In this document: positions 44,282 through 52,311 of the stretch, one piece after another | Layout: every line of letters begins with the position of its first letter | Position numbering within the stretch: the stretch's first letter is position 1 | Origin: Bacillota bacterium | Lineage (GTDB): Bacteria > Bacillota > Clostridia > Peptostreptococcales > Acidaminobacteraceae | Direction: 5' to 3' | NCBI GenBank assembly: GCA_020161295.1 | Contig: JAIUOA010000004.1 | Span: 62,001-126,000, forward strand | DNA length: 64,000 nt | Made by a program: the position numbers and the translations under genes | The notes under the pieces: model-generated | Databases searched by the model: none | What the model was told of the DNA's origin: nothing | The model's input: only the letters and a program-made list of their open reading frames with translations

Positions 44282-46777
44282 ATGGGTCAGAAAGTGATCA
44301 TTGTCGGCGGCGTTGCCGGCGGCGCAAGTGCGGCTGCGAGACTAAGAAGAATGGATGAAACTGCAACAATTATTATGCTGGAAAGAGGCCCGTACATTTC
44401 ATTTGCAAACTGTGGTCTTCCATATTATATCGGCGGTACCATCGCTGAGAGGAGTGCGCTCCTCGTGCAGACACCAGAAGGCATGAATGCCAGATTTAAC
44501 GTGGACGTACGCGTTGAAAATGAAGTGGTTGCTATTGACAGAGCAAATAAAACGGTTCAAATCAAAAATTTAGCGACGGGTCAAGTCTATGATGAAACTT
44601 ATGATAAGCTCATTTTATCGCCAGGATCAACACCGCTAAAGCCACCCATCCCAGGTATCGATGCGCCGAACATTTTTTCGTTATGGAATATTCCGGATGT
44701 GGATCGCATCAAAAGCTATGTAGATAACGTGAAGCCTAAAAAGGTGGCAGTAATCGGCGGTGGCTTTATCGGGCTTGAAATGGCAGAAAACCTTCACGAT
44801 TTGGGCATGGAAGTATCCGTGGTGGAAATGGCAGATCAAGTCATGGCACCGGTTGACTTCGAAATGGCGCAGATCGTGCATAAACATATGAAGACGAAAA
44901 AAGTGAACCTCTATTTGGGAGATGGCGTCAAGTCATTTGAATATCATAATGGCGCGACTAAGGTTTCTCTTCAAAGTGGCAAGGTAGTGGAAGTGGACAT
45001 GGTCATACTCTCTATCGGCATCCGTCCACAATCCGAGCTCGCCATTAACGCTGGTCTCGAAGTCAATCAAAGAAAAGGCATCATCGTCGATGAATACATG
45101 CAAACCTCTGACCCGAGCATTTATGCCATCGGTGACGCGGTAGAAGTCATCGATTTTATGAGCGGTGGTAAAACCATGATTCCACTTGCGGGTCCAGCTA
45201 ACAAGCAAGGCAGAATCTGTGCGGATAACGTAGCTGGCAAGCGCGTTCCATTTAAAGGCTCCATGGGCACATCCGTGGCGAAGGTCTTCGATTTGACAGT
45301 GGCTGCCACAGGTATTAACGAAAAGACGTTAAAGCGCGAAGGTAAAGTTTATGGTACCGACTATTATACGGTTTTAGTACACCCCAATTCGCATGCAGGC
45401 TATTATCCAGGTGCGCTACCGATGACGCTCAAAGTCATCTTTGATATGAATGGCAAGGTGTTAGGGGCTCAAAATGTCGGTTATGATGGCGTAGAAAAGC
45501 GCGTGGATGTTATCGCAACCGCCATCAGATTCGGTGCAACGGTATATGATCTGGCAGAATTGGAACTTGCCTATGCGCCTCCTTATAGCTCTGCTAAAGA
45601 TCCGGTTAACATGGCGGGATTTGTAGGTGAGAATATTCTGATGGGAATTGAGAAGCCGTTCCAATGGCATGAGTTCCAAGACATCGATCCAAACACGGTC
45701 ATCCTCGACGTGAGAGAACCTATGGAGCGTGAAATGGGCTTTATCACCAACTCCATCAATATCCCTGTGGATCAACTGAGAGCGCGTATGGTTGAACTCG
45801 ATAAATCGAAAACCTATGTGGTCTATTGTGCCGTGGGTATTAGAGGTCATGCAGCCACTAGAATCCTCGTTCAAAACGGATTTAATAACGTCTATAACCT
45901 CATCGGAGGCTATGCGACATATGCGACAGTGCTTTGCCAATCAAATGGTGAAGCATGTGGAGGAATGATGCCAACTACAGAGGTTCATGTTTCTGAAACA
46001 GGCGATATAGAAAAGGATGAGACATACCAAGATGCACAAGATGATGCAAATGCTCAGGTCATCAAGGTTAATGCCTGCGGCCTTCAGTGCCCAGGTCCAA
46101 TCATGCAAGTCCATAAAGCCATCGACATGATGGTTCCGGGGGATATTCTCGAGATTAAGGCGACGGATCCCGGATTTATGAACGATATCAGCGTGTGGTG
46201 CGATAAAACTGGCAATACCTTACTCGATTCGGGTAAAGAAGATAAGGCGTTCTTCGCTAAAATTAGAAAAGGAAGAAAGAAACCAACCCTTACCCCAGCT
46301 GTTGTTAAAGACGATAAGACCATGGTGGTATTTAGTGGTGAGCTTGATAAAGCCATTGCCTCTTTAATTATCGCTAACGGTGCAGCAGCCATGGGTAAAA
46401 AAGTGACGCTTTTCTTTACATTCTGGGGACTTAATATCTTAAGAAAACCAGAAAAAATAAGTGTGAAGAAAGACTTGATGGCTAAAATGTTCAGTGGTAT
46501 GATGCCTAGAGGCACCAAAAAATTAGGCTTATCAAAGATGAACATGTTTGGCATGGGGCCAAAAATGATTCGAATGGTCATGAAAAAGCATAACGTCGAT
46601 TCTATCGAATCCATGCTTCAAATGGCGCTGGACAATGGTGTTCGCATGGTGGCATGCAACATGTCCATGGATTTGATGGGAATTACAGCAGAGGAGCTGA
46701 TCGATGGCGTCGAATTCGGCGGTGTGGCTTCGATGTTAGGTGCTGCTGAGGATTCTAATATGAGTTTATTCATATAA
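44282..46777 (+). CDS. Four-domain CoA-disulfide reductase - rhodanese - TusA - DsrE fusion
   Basis: An 831-residue protein. Residues 1-445 are a FAD/NAD(P)H pyridine nucleotide-disulfide oxidoreductase of the CoADR/persulfide reductase type, with GGVAGGASAAARLRR and the single active Cys C44 in SFANCGLPYYIGG. A rhodanese domain (about 460-555) has its active loop YCAVGIRGH. A TusA-like domain (about 590-660) has the NACGLQCPGPIMQ motif. A DsrE-like domain (about 675-831) includes MVACNMSMDLMG. The chain allows sulfane sulfur to be passed between cysteines and reduced with NAD(P)H and CoA. The ATG at 44282 follows GGAGGTAAG. A CsoR-family repressor gene follows after 12 bp. Confidence 0.92.
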   Translation: MGQKVIIVGGVAGGASAAARLRRMDETATIIMLERGPYISFANCGLPYYIGGTIAERSALLVQTPEGMNARFNVDVRVENEVVAIDRANKTVQIKNLATGQVYDETYDKLILSPGSTPLKPPIPGIDAPNIFSLWNIPDVDRIKSYVDNVKPKKVAVIGGGFIGLEMAENLHDLGMEVSVVEMADQVMAPVDFEMAQIVHKHMKTKKVNLYLGDGVKSFEYHNGATKVSLQSGKVVEVDMVILSIGIRPQSELAINAGLEVNQRKGIIVDEYMQTSDPSIYAIGDAVEVIDFMSGGKTMIPLAGPANKQGRICADNVAGKRVPFKGSMGTSVAKVFDLTVAATGINEKTLKREGKVYGTDYYTVLVHPNSHAGYYPGALPMTLKVIFDMNGKVLGAQNVGYDGVEKRVDVIATAIRFGATVYDLAELELAYAPPYSSAKDPVNMAGFVGENILMGIEKPFQWHEFQDIDPNTVILDVREPMEREMGFITNSINIPVDQLRARMVELDKSKTYVVYCAVGIRGHAATRILVQNGFNNVYNLIGGYATYATVLCQSNGEACGGMMPTTEVHVSETGDIEKDETYQDAQDDANAQVIKVNACGLQCPGPIMQVHKAIDMMVPGDILEIKATDPGFMNDISVWCDKTGNTLLDSGKEDKAFFAKIRKGRKKPTLTPAVVKDDKTMVVFSGELDKAIASLIIANGAAAMGKKVTLFFTFWGLNILRKPEKISVKKDLMAKMFSGMMPRGTKKLGLSKMNMFGMGPKMIRMVMKKHNVDSIESMLQMALDNGVRMVACNMSMDLMGITAEELIDGVEFGGVASMLGAAEDSNMSLFI

Positions 46778-46789
46778 TAGGAGGTACGA

Positions 46790-47053
46790 ATGCCCACGGA
46801 AGATGAAAAGAAGAAAATCGTCAACCGCTTAAAGACGATTAAAGGCCATATTCAAGGTATCGAAAATATGGTGGTGTCTGATAAATGCTGTGATGAAATC
46901 TTAGTTCAGATTGCCGCTGTCAAACAGTCCATTCACAAGGTGGGTTTAGCCATTATGGAATCTCACGCTTCACAATGCTTCATCGACGATGAGCAAATGG
47001 ACAAAGCAAAGATGGAAGAGCTCATTAAAATGATCTTCAACTACACGAAATAG
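46790..47053 (+). CDS. CsoR/FrmR-family metal- or persulfide-sensing repressor
   Basis: An 87-residue helical repressor. Family residues are clear: RLKTIKGHIQGIENMV, then C33-C34, and ESHASQC with H59 and C63. C34-H59-C63 align with the Cu(I) ligands of CsoR, whereas CstR, the persulfide sensor, keeps only the two Cys. Sitting directly behind the sulfane-sulfur fusion gene, it could still sense persulfides or an unusual metal. It probably represses its own operon; no operator was identified. Confidence 0.88.
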   Translation: MPTEDEKKKIVNRLKTIKGHIQGIENMVVSDKCCDEILVQIAAVKQSIHKVGLAIMESHASQCFIDDEQMDKAKMEELIKMIFNYTK

Positions 47054-47066
47054 AATGGCATAAAAA

Positions 47067-47107
47067 AAGCTCGGAAGCTAGGCGATATTTGCCACTTCCG
47101 GGCTTTA
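47067..47107 (+). terminator. Terminator after the CsoR-family gene
   Basis: AAGCTCGGAAG pairs with CTTCCGGGCTT (one wobble), with an inner GGC/GCC stem; the T tract is short. Confidence 0.75.
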
Positions 47108-47186
47108 ATTCATAGAAATTTTGTTGTATGATAGAAAAGACCTGTTTTTACTCAGGATTGACAGTTTAAGTAAGGAGAACAGAAGG

Positions 47187-48587
47187 ATGAAAATCAAAAA
47201 ATGGATGGTCCTATTCGCCTGCTTGGTCATGTTGCTTTCTTTATCGGCATGCTCAAAAGAAAATAGTGATGATCAAACTGATGCCACAGAAGAAACAGCG
47301 GTGGCTACCACGGAAGCAAAAACCTATGATTTCGATGCAGAGGGGATTGCACAAAAATTTGTTGAAGATTTTACCTCGAATAAATTTGATGCGCTGTTAA
47401 GTGATTACGATTACTCGGATGACATGAAAGCGCAGTTTACTAAAGAAGCCATGGAAGAAATTTCAGCGCAGCTTAAAAAAGCGTATGGATCTTTTGAAGG
47501 CACATATGGCATAAAAGTTCAGACGAAAGAAACCTTTGTCATCGTATCCATCGGCGCCAACCACGTGGATAAAGACTTAGCTTATAACGTCGTTTTCAGT
47601 TATGAGGGGCAAGTATCGGGCTTTAACTATCAAGAGATTTCTTCAGTAGAAGATTTCTTCGATTCAGAAATTGAAGGGGCGATCGAGAAGGAAGTCACTT
47701 TCGGAACGGAAGACTTCCCAATTTCGGGAACCTTAAGTATTCCCGCATCTGGAAAAGAATCTTATCCTGTGGTTGTGCTAGTTCATGGCTCAGGCCCAAA
47801 TGACCGCAATGAAAGTATCTATGGAAATAAACCATTTAAAGACATCGCTGAAGGACTAATTAAGCAAGACATCGCTGTGCTTAGATATGATAAACGTACG
47901 TTTACGCATCTGGAGAAGTATAATGATCCTAAAATAGCCGCTGAGTTTACTATTTACGACGAAGTGATCGACGATGCGAAAGCAGCAGTCGCATTCCTTA
48001 AAACGGAACGCCAAATCGACAGCGATAAAATCTATGTAGCTGGCCATTCGTTAGGTGGTAATCAAGCACCAAGAATTGCTGAAAACAACGACGACGTTGC
48101 AGGTTTGATCATCATGGCGGGAAATGTGACACCTCTTCAAGACTTGATTATCAAACAATATGAATATCTGCTCGGAATTGATGGTTCGCTCAGCGACAGT
48201 GATAAATCTCAACTCGACACCATCAAGAAAGCGGCTGATTTGATTTCATCCGATAAGCTTTCACTAGAAACAAGCCCTAACGATACCATGGGCTTACCTG
48301 CAAAGTATTGGATGGATATCCGCGATTATAATCCTGCCGATTTAGCAAAATCGTTAGACATCCCACTTTTGATACTTCAAGGTGCTCGCGACTATCAGGT
48401 TTCTGTGGATGAGTTTGAGCTTTGGAAAAAAGGTCTTGGAGATGACGCGACGTTCAAATTGTACGAGGATCTTAACCACCTGTTTATGACTGGCGAAGGC
48501 ATGTCGAAACCTGAAGAATATACGAAAGCAGGTTCGTTCGATCAGACCGTTATCGAGGACATCGCAAACTGGATCAATAACCAATAA
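47187..48587 (+). CDS. Alpha/beta hydrolase lipoprotein with N-terminal DUF3887-like domain
   Basis: A 466-residue secreted protein. A signal peptide ends in the lipobox LSAC at about residue 22, followed by an acidic/Thr-rich linker. Residues about 50-165 resemble DUF3887, a domain often fused to hydrolases. The hydrolase domain (about 175-466) has VVVLVHGSGPNDRNES (oxyanion loop), the nucleophile in VAGHSLGGNQAP, and the catalytic His in LYEDLNHLFM. It acts outside the membrane on an unknown ester or peptide. The start at 47187 has an AAGGAG site. Confidence 0.85.
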   Translation: MKIKKWMVLFACLVMLLSLSACSKENSDDQTDATEETAVATTEAKTYDFDAEGIAQKFVEDFTSNKFDALLSDYDYSDDMKAQFTKEAMEEISAQLKKAYGSFEGTYGIKVQTKETFVIVSIGANHVDKDLAYNVVFSYEGQVSGFNYQEISSVEDFFDSEIEGAIEKEVTFGTEDFPISGTLSIPASGKESYPVVVLVHGSGPNDRNESIYGNKPFKDIAEGLIKQDIAVLRYDKRTFTHLEKYNDPKIAAEFTIYDEVIDDAKAAVAFLKTERQIDSDKIYVAGHSLGGNQAPRIAENNDDVAGLIIMAGNVTPLQDLIIKQYEYLLGIDGSLSDSDKSQLDTIKKAADLISSDKLSLETSPNDTMGLPAKYWMDIRDYNPADLAKSLDIPLLILQGARDYQVSVDEFELWKKGLGDDATFKLYEDLNHLFMTGEGMSKPEEYTKAGSFDQTVIEDIANWINNQ

Positions 48588-48592
48588 TAACG

Positions 48593-48646
48593 AAAAAGGA
48601 GTCGTTGCAAATCTTTAATGAGATGAGCAACAACTCCTTCTTTTTT
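48593..48646. terminator. Bidirectional terminator between hydrolase and nroR
   Basis: AAGGAGTCGTTGC pairs with GCAACAACTCCTT (one mismatch), with A and T runs on the two sides; serves the convergent hydrolase and nroR genes. Confidence 0.8.
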
Positions 48647-48657
48647 ATAGGTCGACA

Positions 48658-49830
48658 TTATTCCATTTCAAATTCAGCGCGGGTCATCCTTGAGATGATG
48701 CCTTTTTTGAGTTTCCCTGACTTGCTGATGTTACCCATCAAAATACCACCTACGAGATGGTCGTTTACATAGTAGTACTTTTCAAAGTGTTCGATTTCTC
48801 CCACGCGATGGACCTCATATTGATTCACAGGATTTCCACCCACATCACCCATGGAAAAAAGTCGGAGGTTCATTCCGTGATAGATATTAAAAGGTACAAC
48901 CGGTTCATAAACCGTTTTACTTCCAATAGCATTTAAACCAGCGACCTTACCTTGCTCAACAGCCTCTGGCCAGATGGCATAGTTGATTCCCGAATACTCG
49001 GCACAGTCGCCTGCAGCATAGATGTTTTTCACACTGGTCTGCATGAAATCGTTTACGATTATGCCGCGATCAGTTGTCAGTCCTGCATTTTTAGCGAGCT
49101 GTACATCGGCCCTTATTCCGATGGAGAAGATAATCAAATCTCCCTTGATCACTTCACCTGTGGTGAGCATCACGCCTTCAGCCTTAGGTTCTCCCACGAT
49201 TTCTTGGGTTTGAACGCCTTTTATAACTTTGATGCCTGTTGCTTTCACTGATTCTTCAAACAGAACGGAAGCTTCTTCATCTAATTGTCGTGGCAATAAG
49301 CGTTGCATCATCTCGATAACTGAAACTTCGATATTGAGCTTTCTGAGTTGCCAGCCAAGTTCGAGTCCCAGCAAGCCACCGCCGATAATCACTGCACTTT
49401 TAGCATCCTTCGCTTTTTCTTTTATAATATTGGCGTCCTCGTAAGTCCTTAAATCGAAGACATTTTCTTTTTTTGACCCTGGCATAGGTGGGATGAAATT
49501 TTTACTGCCCGTGCATAGCAAGAGTTTATCATAGGGCAGCGTAGCGCCATCAGAAAGCTTGATGACTTGATCAGTTGGTTCAATAGCAAGAACTTCAGTA
49601 TTCAAATGAAGCTTGATATTATGGTCTTTGTACCATGACAGGTCATGAAGATAAAAGCGTTTAGGCACTTCAACATCACTTATATATTCAGATAACATCG
49701 GGCGAAAATAAGCCGGAACCTTTTCAGATGATATTACTGTCACATCATAAGCATCCCCTTGCTTAATAATTTCCTCAAGTGCTGATATTCCAGCTGCCCC
49801 ATTACCGATAACGATGATTTTTTCTTGCAT
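48658..49830 (-). CDS. nroR: NADH:rubredoxin oxidoreductase (FAD-dependent)
   Basis: A 390-residue FAD/NAD(P) oxidoreductase. IIVIGNGAAGISALEEI binds FAD, AVIIGGGLLGLELGWQL binds NAD, and IYAAGDCAEY is the C-terminal FAD motif. Length and layout match clostridial NROR, which passes electrons from NADH to rubredoxin and on to superoxide reductase, rubrerythrin or FprA. It is divergent from the rubredoxin-perR-dfx-ferritin-rubrerythrin operon, strongly supporting the assignment over a generic nitrite reductase-like oxidoreductase. Confidence 0.85.
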   Translation of the reverse strand: MQEKIIVIGNGAAGISALEEIIKQGDAYDVTVISSEKVPAYFRPMLSEYISDVEVPKRFYLHDLSWYKDHNIKLHLNTEVLAIEPTDQVIKLSDGATLPYDKLLLCTGSKNFIPPMPGSKKENVFDLRTYEDANIIKEKAKDAKSAVIIGGGLLGLELGWQLRKLNIEVSVIEMMQRLLPRQLDEEASVLFEESVKATGIKVIKGVQTQEIVGEPKAEGVMLTTGEVIKGDLIIFSIGIRADVQLAKNAGLTTDRGIIVNDFMQTSVKNIYAAGDCAEYSGINYAIWPEAVEQGKVAGLNAIGSKTVYEPVVPFNIYHGMNLRLFSMGDVGGNPVNQYEVHRVGEIEHFEKYYYVNDHLVGGILMGNISKSGKLKKGIISRMTRAEFEME

Positions 49831-49979
49831 ATTCCTTCCGCCTTTCATTTCTAGTATTTCATTATATGAAGGTTTATACCAAATTTTTATAAATCAACTC
49901 AAAAAAAATTGAAAGTTGATAATATTTATAAAATGATGTTTAGAGTTGTAATCGATTAGGGTATAAAGGAAATGTCGTA

Positions 49980-50008
49980 TTGACAGAAATAATATCAGGT
50001 GGTACTAT
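49980..50008 (+). promoter_or_regulatory. Promoter of the rubredoxin-perR operon
   Basis: Perfect TTGACA, 17-bp spacer, TACTAT with an extended TG at 50000-50001. Confidence 0.8.
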
Positions 50009-50011
50009 TAG

Positions 50012-50028
50012 TTTGTAATCATTACAAA
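50012..50028 (+). promoter_or_regulatory. PerR-box-like palindrome
   Basis: TTTGTAAT-C-ATTACAAA, a perfect 17-bp palindrome close to the Per/Fur box form TTATAATNATTATAA. It begins four bases after the -10 and covers the expected transcription start of an operon that itself encodes a PerR-like protein. Confidence 0.8.
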
Positions 50029-50086
50029 TTGATAGCAACCCACTGAAAGAAATTTCAGAAAATAAAAGTATAAGGAGTGTAATGGT

Positions 50087-50245
50087 ATGAAGTATGAATG
50101 TGTAGCGTGTGGTTATGTTTATGATCCAGAGTTAGGCGATCCAGATAGTGGCGTAGCACCAGGAACAGCATTTGAAGATATTCCTGAAGATTGGGTTTGC
50201 CCACTTTGCGGCGTTGGCAAGGACATGTTTGAACCCCTTAAGTAA
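50087..50245 (+). CDS. rd: Rubredoxin
   Basis: A 52-residue rubredoxin. The iron ligands are CVACGY near the N-terminus and CPLCGVGKD near the C-terminus, with the usual [19 protein letters not shown] between them. An AAGGAG site lies before it; an ATG five bases earlier is followed at once by a stop. It is the electron carrier between NROR and the peroxide/superoxide-reducing proteins encoded downstream. Confidence 0.96.
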   Translation: MKYECVACGYVYDPELGDPDSGVAPGTAFEDIPEDWVCPLCGVGKDMFEPLK

Positions 50246-50270
50246 TTGATTAAAGAAAGTAAGGACGCTT

Positions 50271-50678
50271 ATGGTAAATGTAGGTGATTTTTTAAAAACC
50301 AATGGAATAAAGCCTTCCTATCAAAGGATTAAAATTTATGAGTTTCTAATGAATAATAAAGAACATCCAACGGTTGAAACCATCTACAATGCTTTGAATG
50401 GGCAAATTCCGACGCTTTCTAAAACAACCGTTTATAATACCCTCAAAATATTTATCGATAAAGGAATTGCCATGGCGATTACGATCGATGAAATTGAAGT
50501 GCGTTTTGATGCGCACATGGATATGCATGGCCACTTTAAATGTGAGCAATGTAATACCATATATGACTTCAACGTCAATTTTGAAGGTGCTTTAAGCGAT
50601 GAACTTAACGATTTTGAAATCACTGAACAACAGATGTTCTTCTATGGTATCTGTAAAAAGTGTAAAAATCATTCTTAG
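50271..50678 (+). CDS. perR: Fur-family peroxide-responsive repressor (PerR-like)
   Basis: A 135-residue Fur-family regulator. The winged helix (about 1-80) includes HPTVETIYNAL and LSKTTVYNTLKIF. The regulatory metal site is suggested by RFDAHMDMHGHFKC with clustered His and Asp, and structural zinc by CEQC and CKKC. Its place inside the oxidative-stress operon, behind a PerR-type palindrome, favours PerR over Fur or Zur. It most likely represses the operon until its iron site is oxidised by peroxide. Confidence 0.88.
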   Translation: MVNVGDFLKTNGIKPSYQRIKIYEFLMNNKEHPTVETIYNALNGQIPTLSKTTVYNTLKIFIDKGIAMAITIDEIEVRFDAHMDMHGHFKCEQCNTIYDFNVNFEGALSDELNDFEITEQQMFFYGICKKCKNHS

Positions 50679-50689
50679 GAGGCTATAGC

Positions 50690-51070
50690 ATGGCGAAAAG
50701 GCTAGATGTTTTCAAATGTTCACTTTGTGGGAACATTGTTGAGTTACTCCATGCAGGTGAAGGCGAGCTTGTGTGTTGTGGTGAGCCGATGCAGTTAATG
50801 GAAGAAAAATCGGCAGATTCAACAACTGAAAAACACGTTCCAGTGATTGAACCGATCCAAGGTGGCTTTAAAGTAACGGTAGGTTCGACCTTGCATCCGA
50901 TGAAGGAAGAGCATTACATCGAGTGGATTGAACTGATTACAGAATCAGAGACGCTCATAACATTTTTAAAGCCTGGTGATGAACCAGTCGCAATTTTCAA
51001 AACAGATGAAAAAGTGCTTTGTGCAAGAGAATATTGTAATTTACATGGCTTGTGGAAAAACGAGTTATAA
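50690..51070 (+). CDS. dfx: Desulfoferrodoxin (superoxide reductase, two-iron)
   Basis: A 126-residue class I superoxide reductase. Centre I is a desulforedoxin-like domain (FKCSLCGN, then LVCCGEPM). Centre II has the His ligands in KHVPVIE, STLHPMKEEHYIEWIEL, and CNLHGLW with the axial Cys. It reduces superoxide to peroxide using electrons from rubredoxin. Eleven bp after perR. Confidence 0.94.
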   Translation: MAKRLDVFKCSLCGNIVELLHAGEGELVCCGEPMQLMEEKSADSTTEKHVPVIEPIQGGFKVTVGSTLHPMKEEHYIEWIELITESETLITFLKPGDEPVAIFKTDEKVLCAREYCNLHGLWKNEL

Positions 51071-51076
51071 ATTGAG

Positions 51077-51110
51077 TAGAGTTTAGAACTTCGTTCTAGA
51101 CTCTATTTTA
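51077..51110 (+). terminator. Hairpin between dfx and ferritin
   Basis: TAGAGTTTAGAAC pairs with GTTCTAGACTCTA around a TTC loop, followed by a short T-rich stretch. It could be a partial terminator that lowers expression of ferritin and rubrerythrin, or a processing site. Confidence 0.6.
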
Positions 51111-51123
51111 TAAGGAGAAGAAG

Positions 51124-51633
51124 ATGATACATTCAAAATTAGAAGAAGTGATCAATCAACAGATTAATGCAGAATTATATTCCGCATATTTATACTTATC
51201 AATGGCAGCATACTTTGAGAGTGTTAATTTGCCAGGTTTCGCAAATTGGATGCGTGTTCAGTTTGAAGAAGAGCAATTTCATGGGCTCAAGTTTTATAAT
51301 TACCTAATTAGCAGAGGTGGTCGCGTTAAACTTGAGGCGATTGAAGCGCCGCAATTTGAGTGGAAGAGCCCATTAGAAGTGTTTGAGCATACCCTCGAAC
51401 ATGAAAAGCACGTAACTGCACTGCTCAATAATATTGCAGAAGTGGCAGAAGTTGAGAAAGACCGTGCAACTAGAAACCTTATGGTATGGTTTATCGATGA
51501 ACAAGTAGAAGAAGAAGGAAATGCTGAGAAGATCATCAATGAACTTAAGATGATTGGTGGAGAGGGTCACGGCATGTTGATGCTCGATAGAGAGTTTTCG
51601 ACGCGTGTGTTTACACCACCTGTTAACGCTTAA
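51124..51633 (+). CDS. ftnA: Non-haem ferritin
   Basis: A 169-residue four-helix ferritin. It begins MIHSKLEEVINQQINAELYSAYLYLSMAAYFES and has ferroxidase residues in FEEEQFHGLKFYNYLISRGG and FIDEQVEEEGNAEKII. It stores iron and so limits Fenton chemistry, in keeping with its place between dfx and rubrerythrin. Confidence 0.93.
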   Translation: MIHSKLEEVINQQINAELYSAYLYLSMAAYFESVNLPGFANWMRVQFEEEQFHGLKFYNYLISRGGRVKLEAIEAPQFEWKSPLEVFEHTLEHEKHVTALLNNIAEVAEVEKDRATRNLMVWFIDEQVEEEGNAEKIINELKMIGGEGHGMLMLDREFSTRVFTPPVNA

Positions 51634-51655
51634 TTCTTTATAGGAGGTATTCAAT

Positions 51656-52231
51656 ATGGCGAGTATTAAAGGAACAGCTACAGAGAAGAATCTGCTCAAA
51701 GCGTTTGCGGGTGAGTCGCAAGCGAGAAATAGATACCAGCTGTTTGCGAAGCAAGCTGAAAAAGAAGGCTATCGTCAAATTGCTGACTTTTTCATGGAAA
51801 CCGCTGATAATGAACGGGTGCACGCAGCGCGATTCTTCAGTTTTCTTGAAGGTGGCGATGTGGAGATAACTGCGACTTATCCTGCAGGAATCGTCGGCAC
51901 AACACTTGAAAATCTTAAAGCGGCTGCCATGGGTGAAAATGAAGAGTGGACAACCCTCTATCCAGAGTTTGCTAGAATCGCCAGAGAAGAAGGTTTTCCA
52001 AAAGTTGGAGCGGCATTTGATTTTATCGCAAAAGCGGAAATTGAGCATGAAAACAGATATAACAAGTTAGCTGAAAACATCGAAAACGATCGTGTCTTTA
52101 AAAGAGAAGAGTCCGTGAGATGGAAGTGTAATAAGTGTGGTTATGTACATGAAGGAAAAGAGGCACCAGAAACATGTCCAACTTGCTTACATCCGAAGGA
52201 ACACTTCGAATTAAAGGAAACGAATTATTGA
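51656..52231 (+). CDS. rbr: Rubrerythrin
   Basis: A 191-residue peroxide reductase. The N-terminal diiron four-helix domain has ESQARNRYQLFAKQAEKEGY and ADNERVHAARFF. The C-terminal rubredoxin-like domain (about 152-191) has CNKCGYVHEG and CPTCLHPKEHF. It reduces hydrogen peroxide to water with electrons from NROR/rubredoxin. Last gene of the oxidative-stress cluster. Confidence 0.95.
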   Translation: MASIKGTATEKNLLKAFAGESQARNRYQLFAKQAEKEGYRQIADFFMETADNERVHAARFFSFLEGGDVEITATYPAGIVGTTLENLKAAAMGENEEWTTLYPEFARIAREEGFPKVGAAFDFIAKAEIEHENRYNKLAENIENDRVFKREESVRWKCNKCGYVHEGKEAPETCPTCLHPKEHFELKETNY

Positions 52232-52257
52232 TTTGGATCATTGTTTTGAATAAATTA

Positions 52258-52284
52258 AAAGCCGATTGATAACAATCGGCTTTA
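52258..52284 (+). terminator. Terminator after rubrerythrin
   Basis: AAAGCCGATTG pairs perfectly with CAATCGGCTTT around ATAA; the T run is short. Confidence 0.8.
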
Positions 52285-52311
52285 TCTATGTCTAATAGGA
52301 TGAGGTCTATG

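Noticed and set aside
49946..49958. Second PerR box (ttgtaatcgatta)
   Set aside because: Only one arm matches; the other arm diverges, so it is not a credible palindrome.
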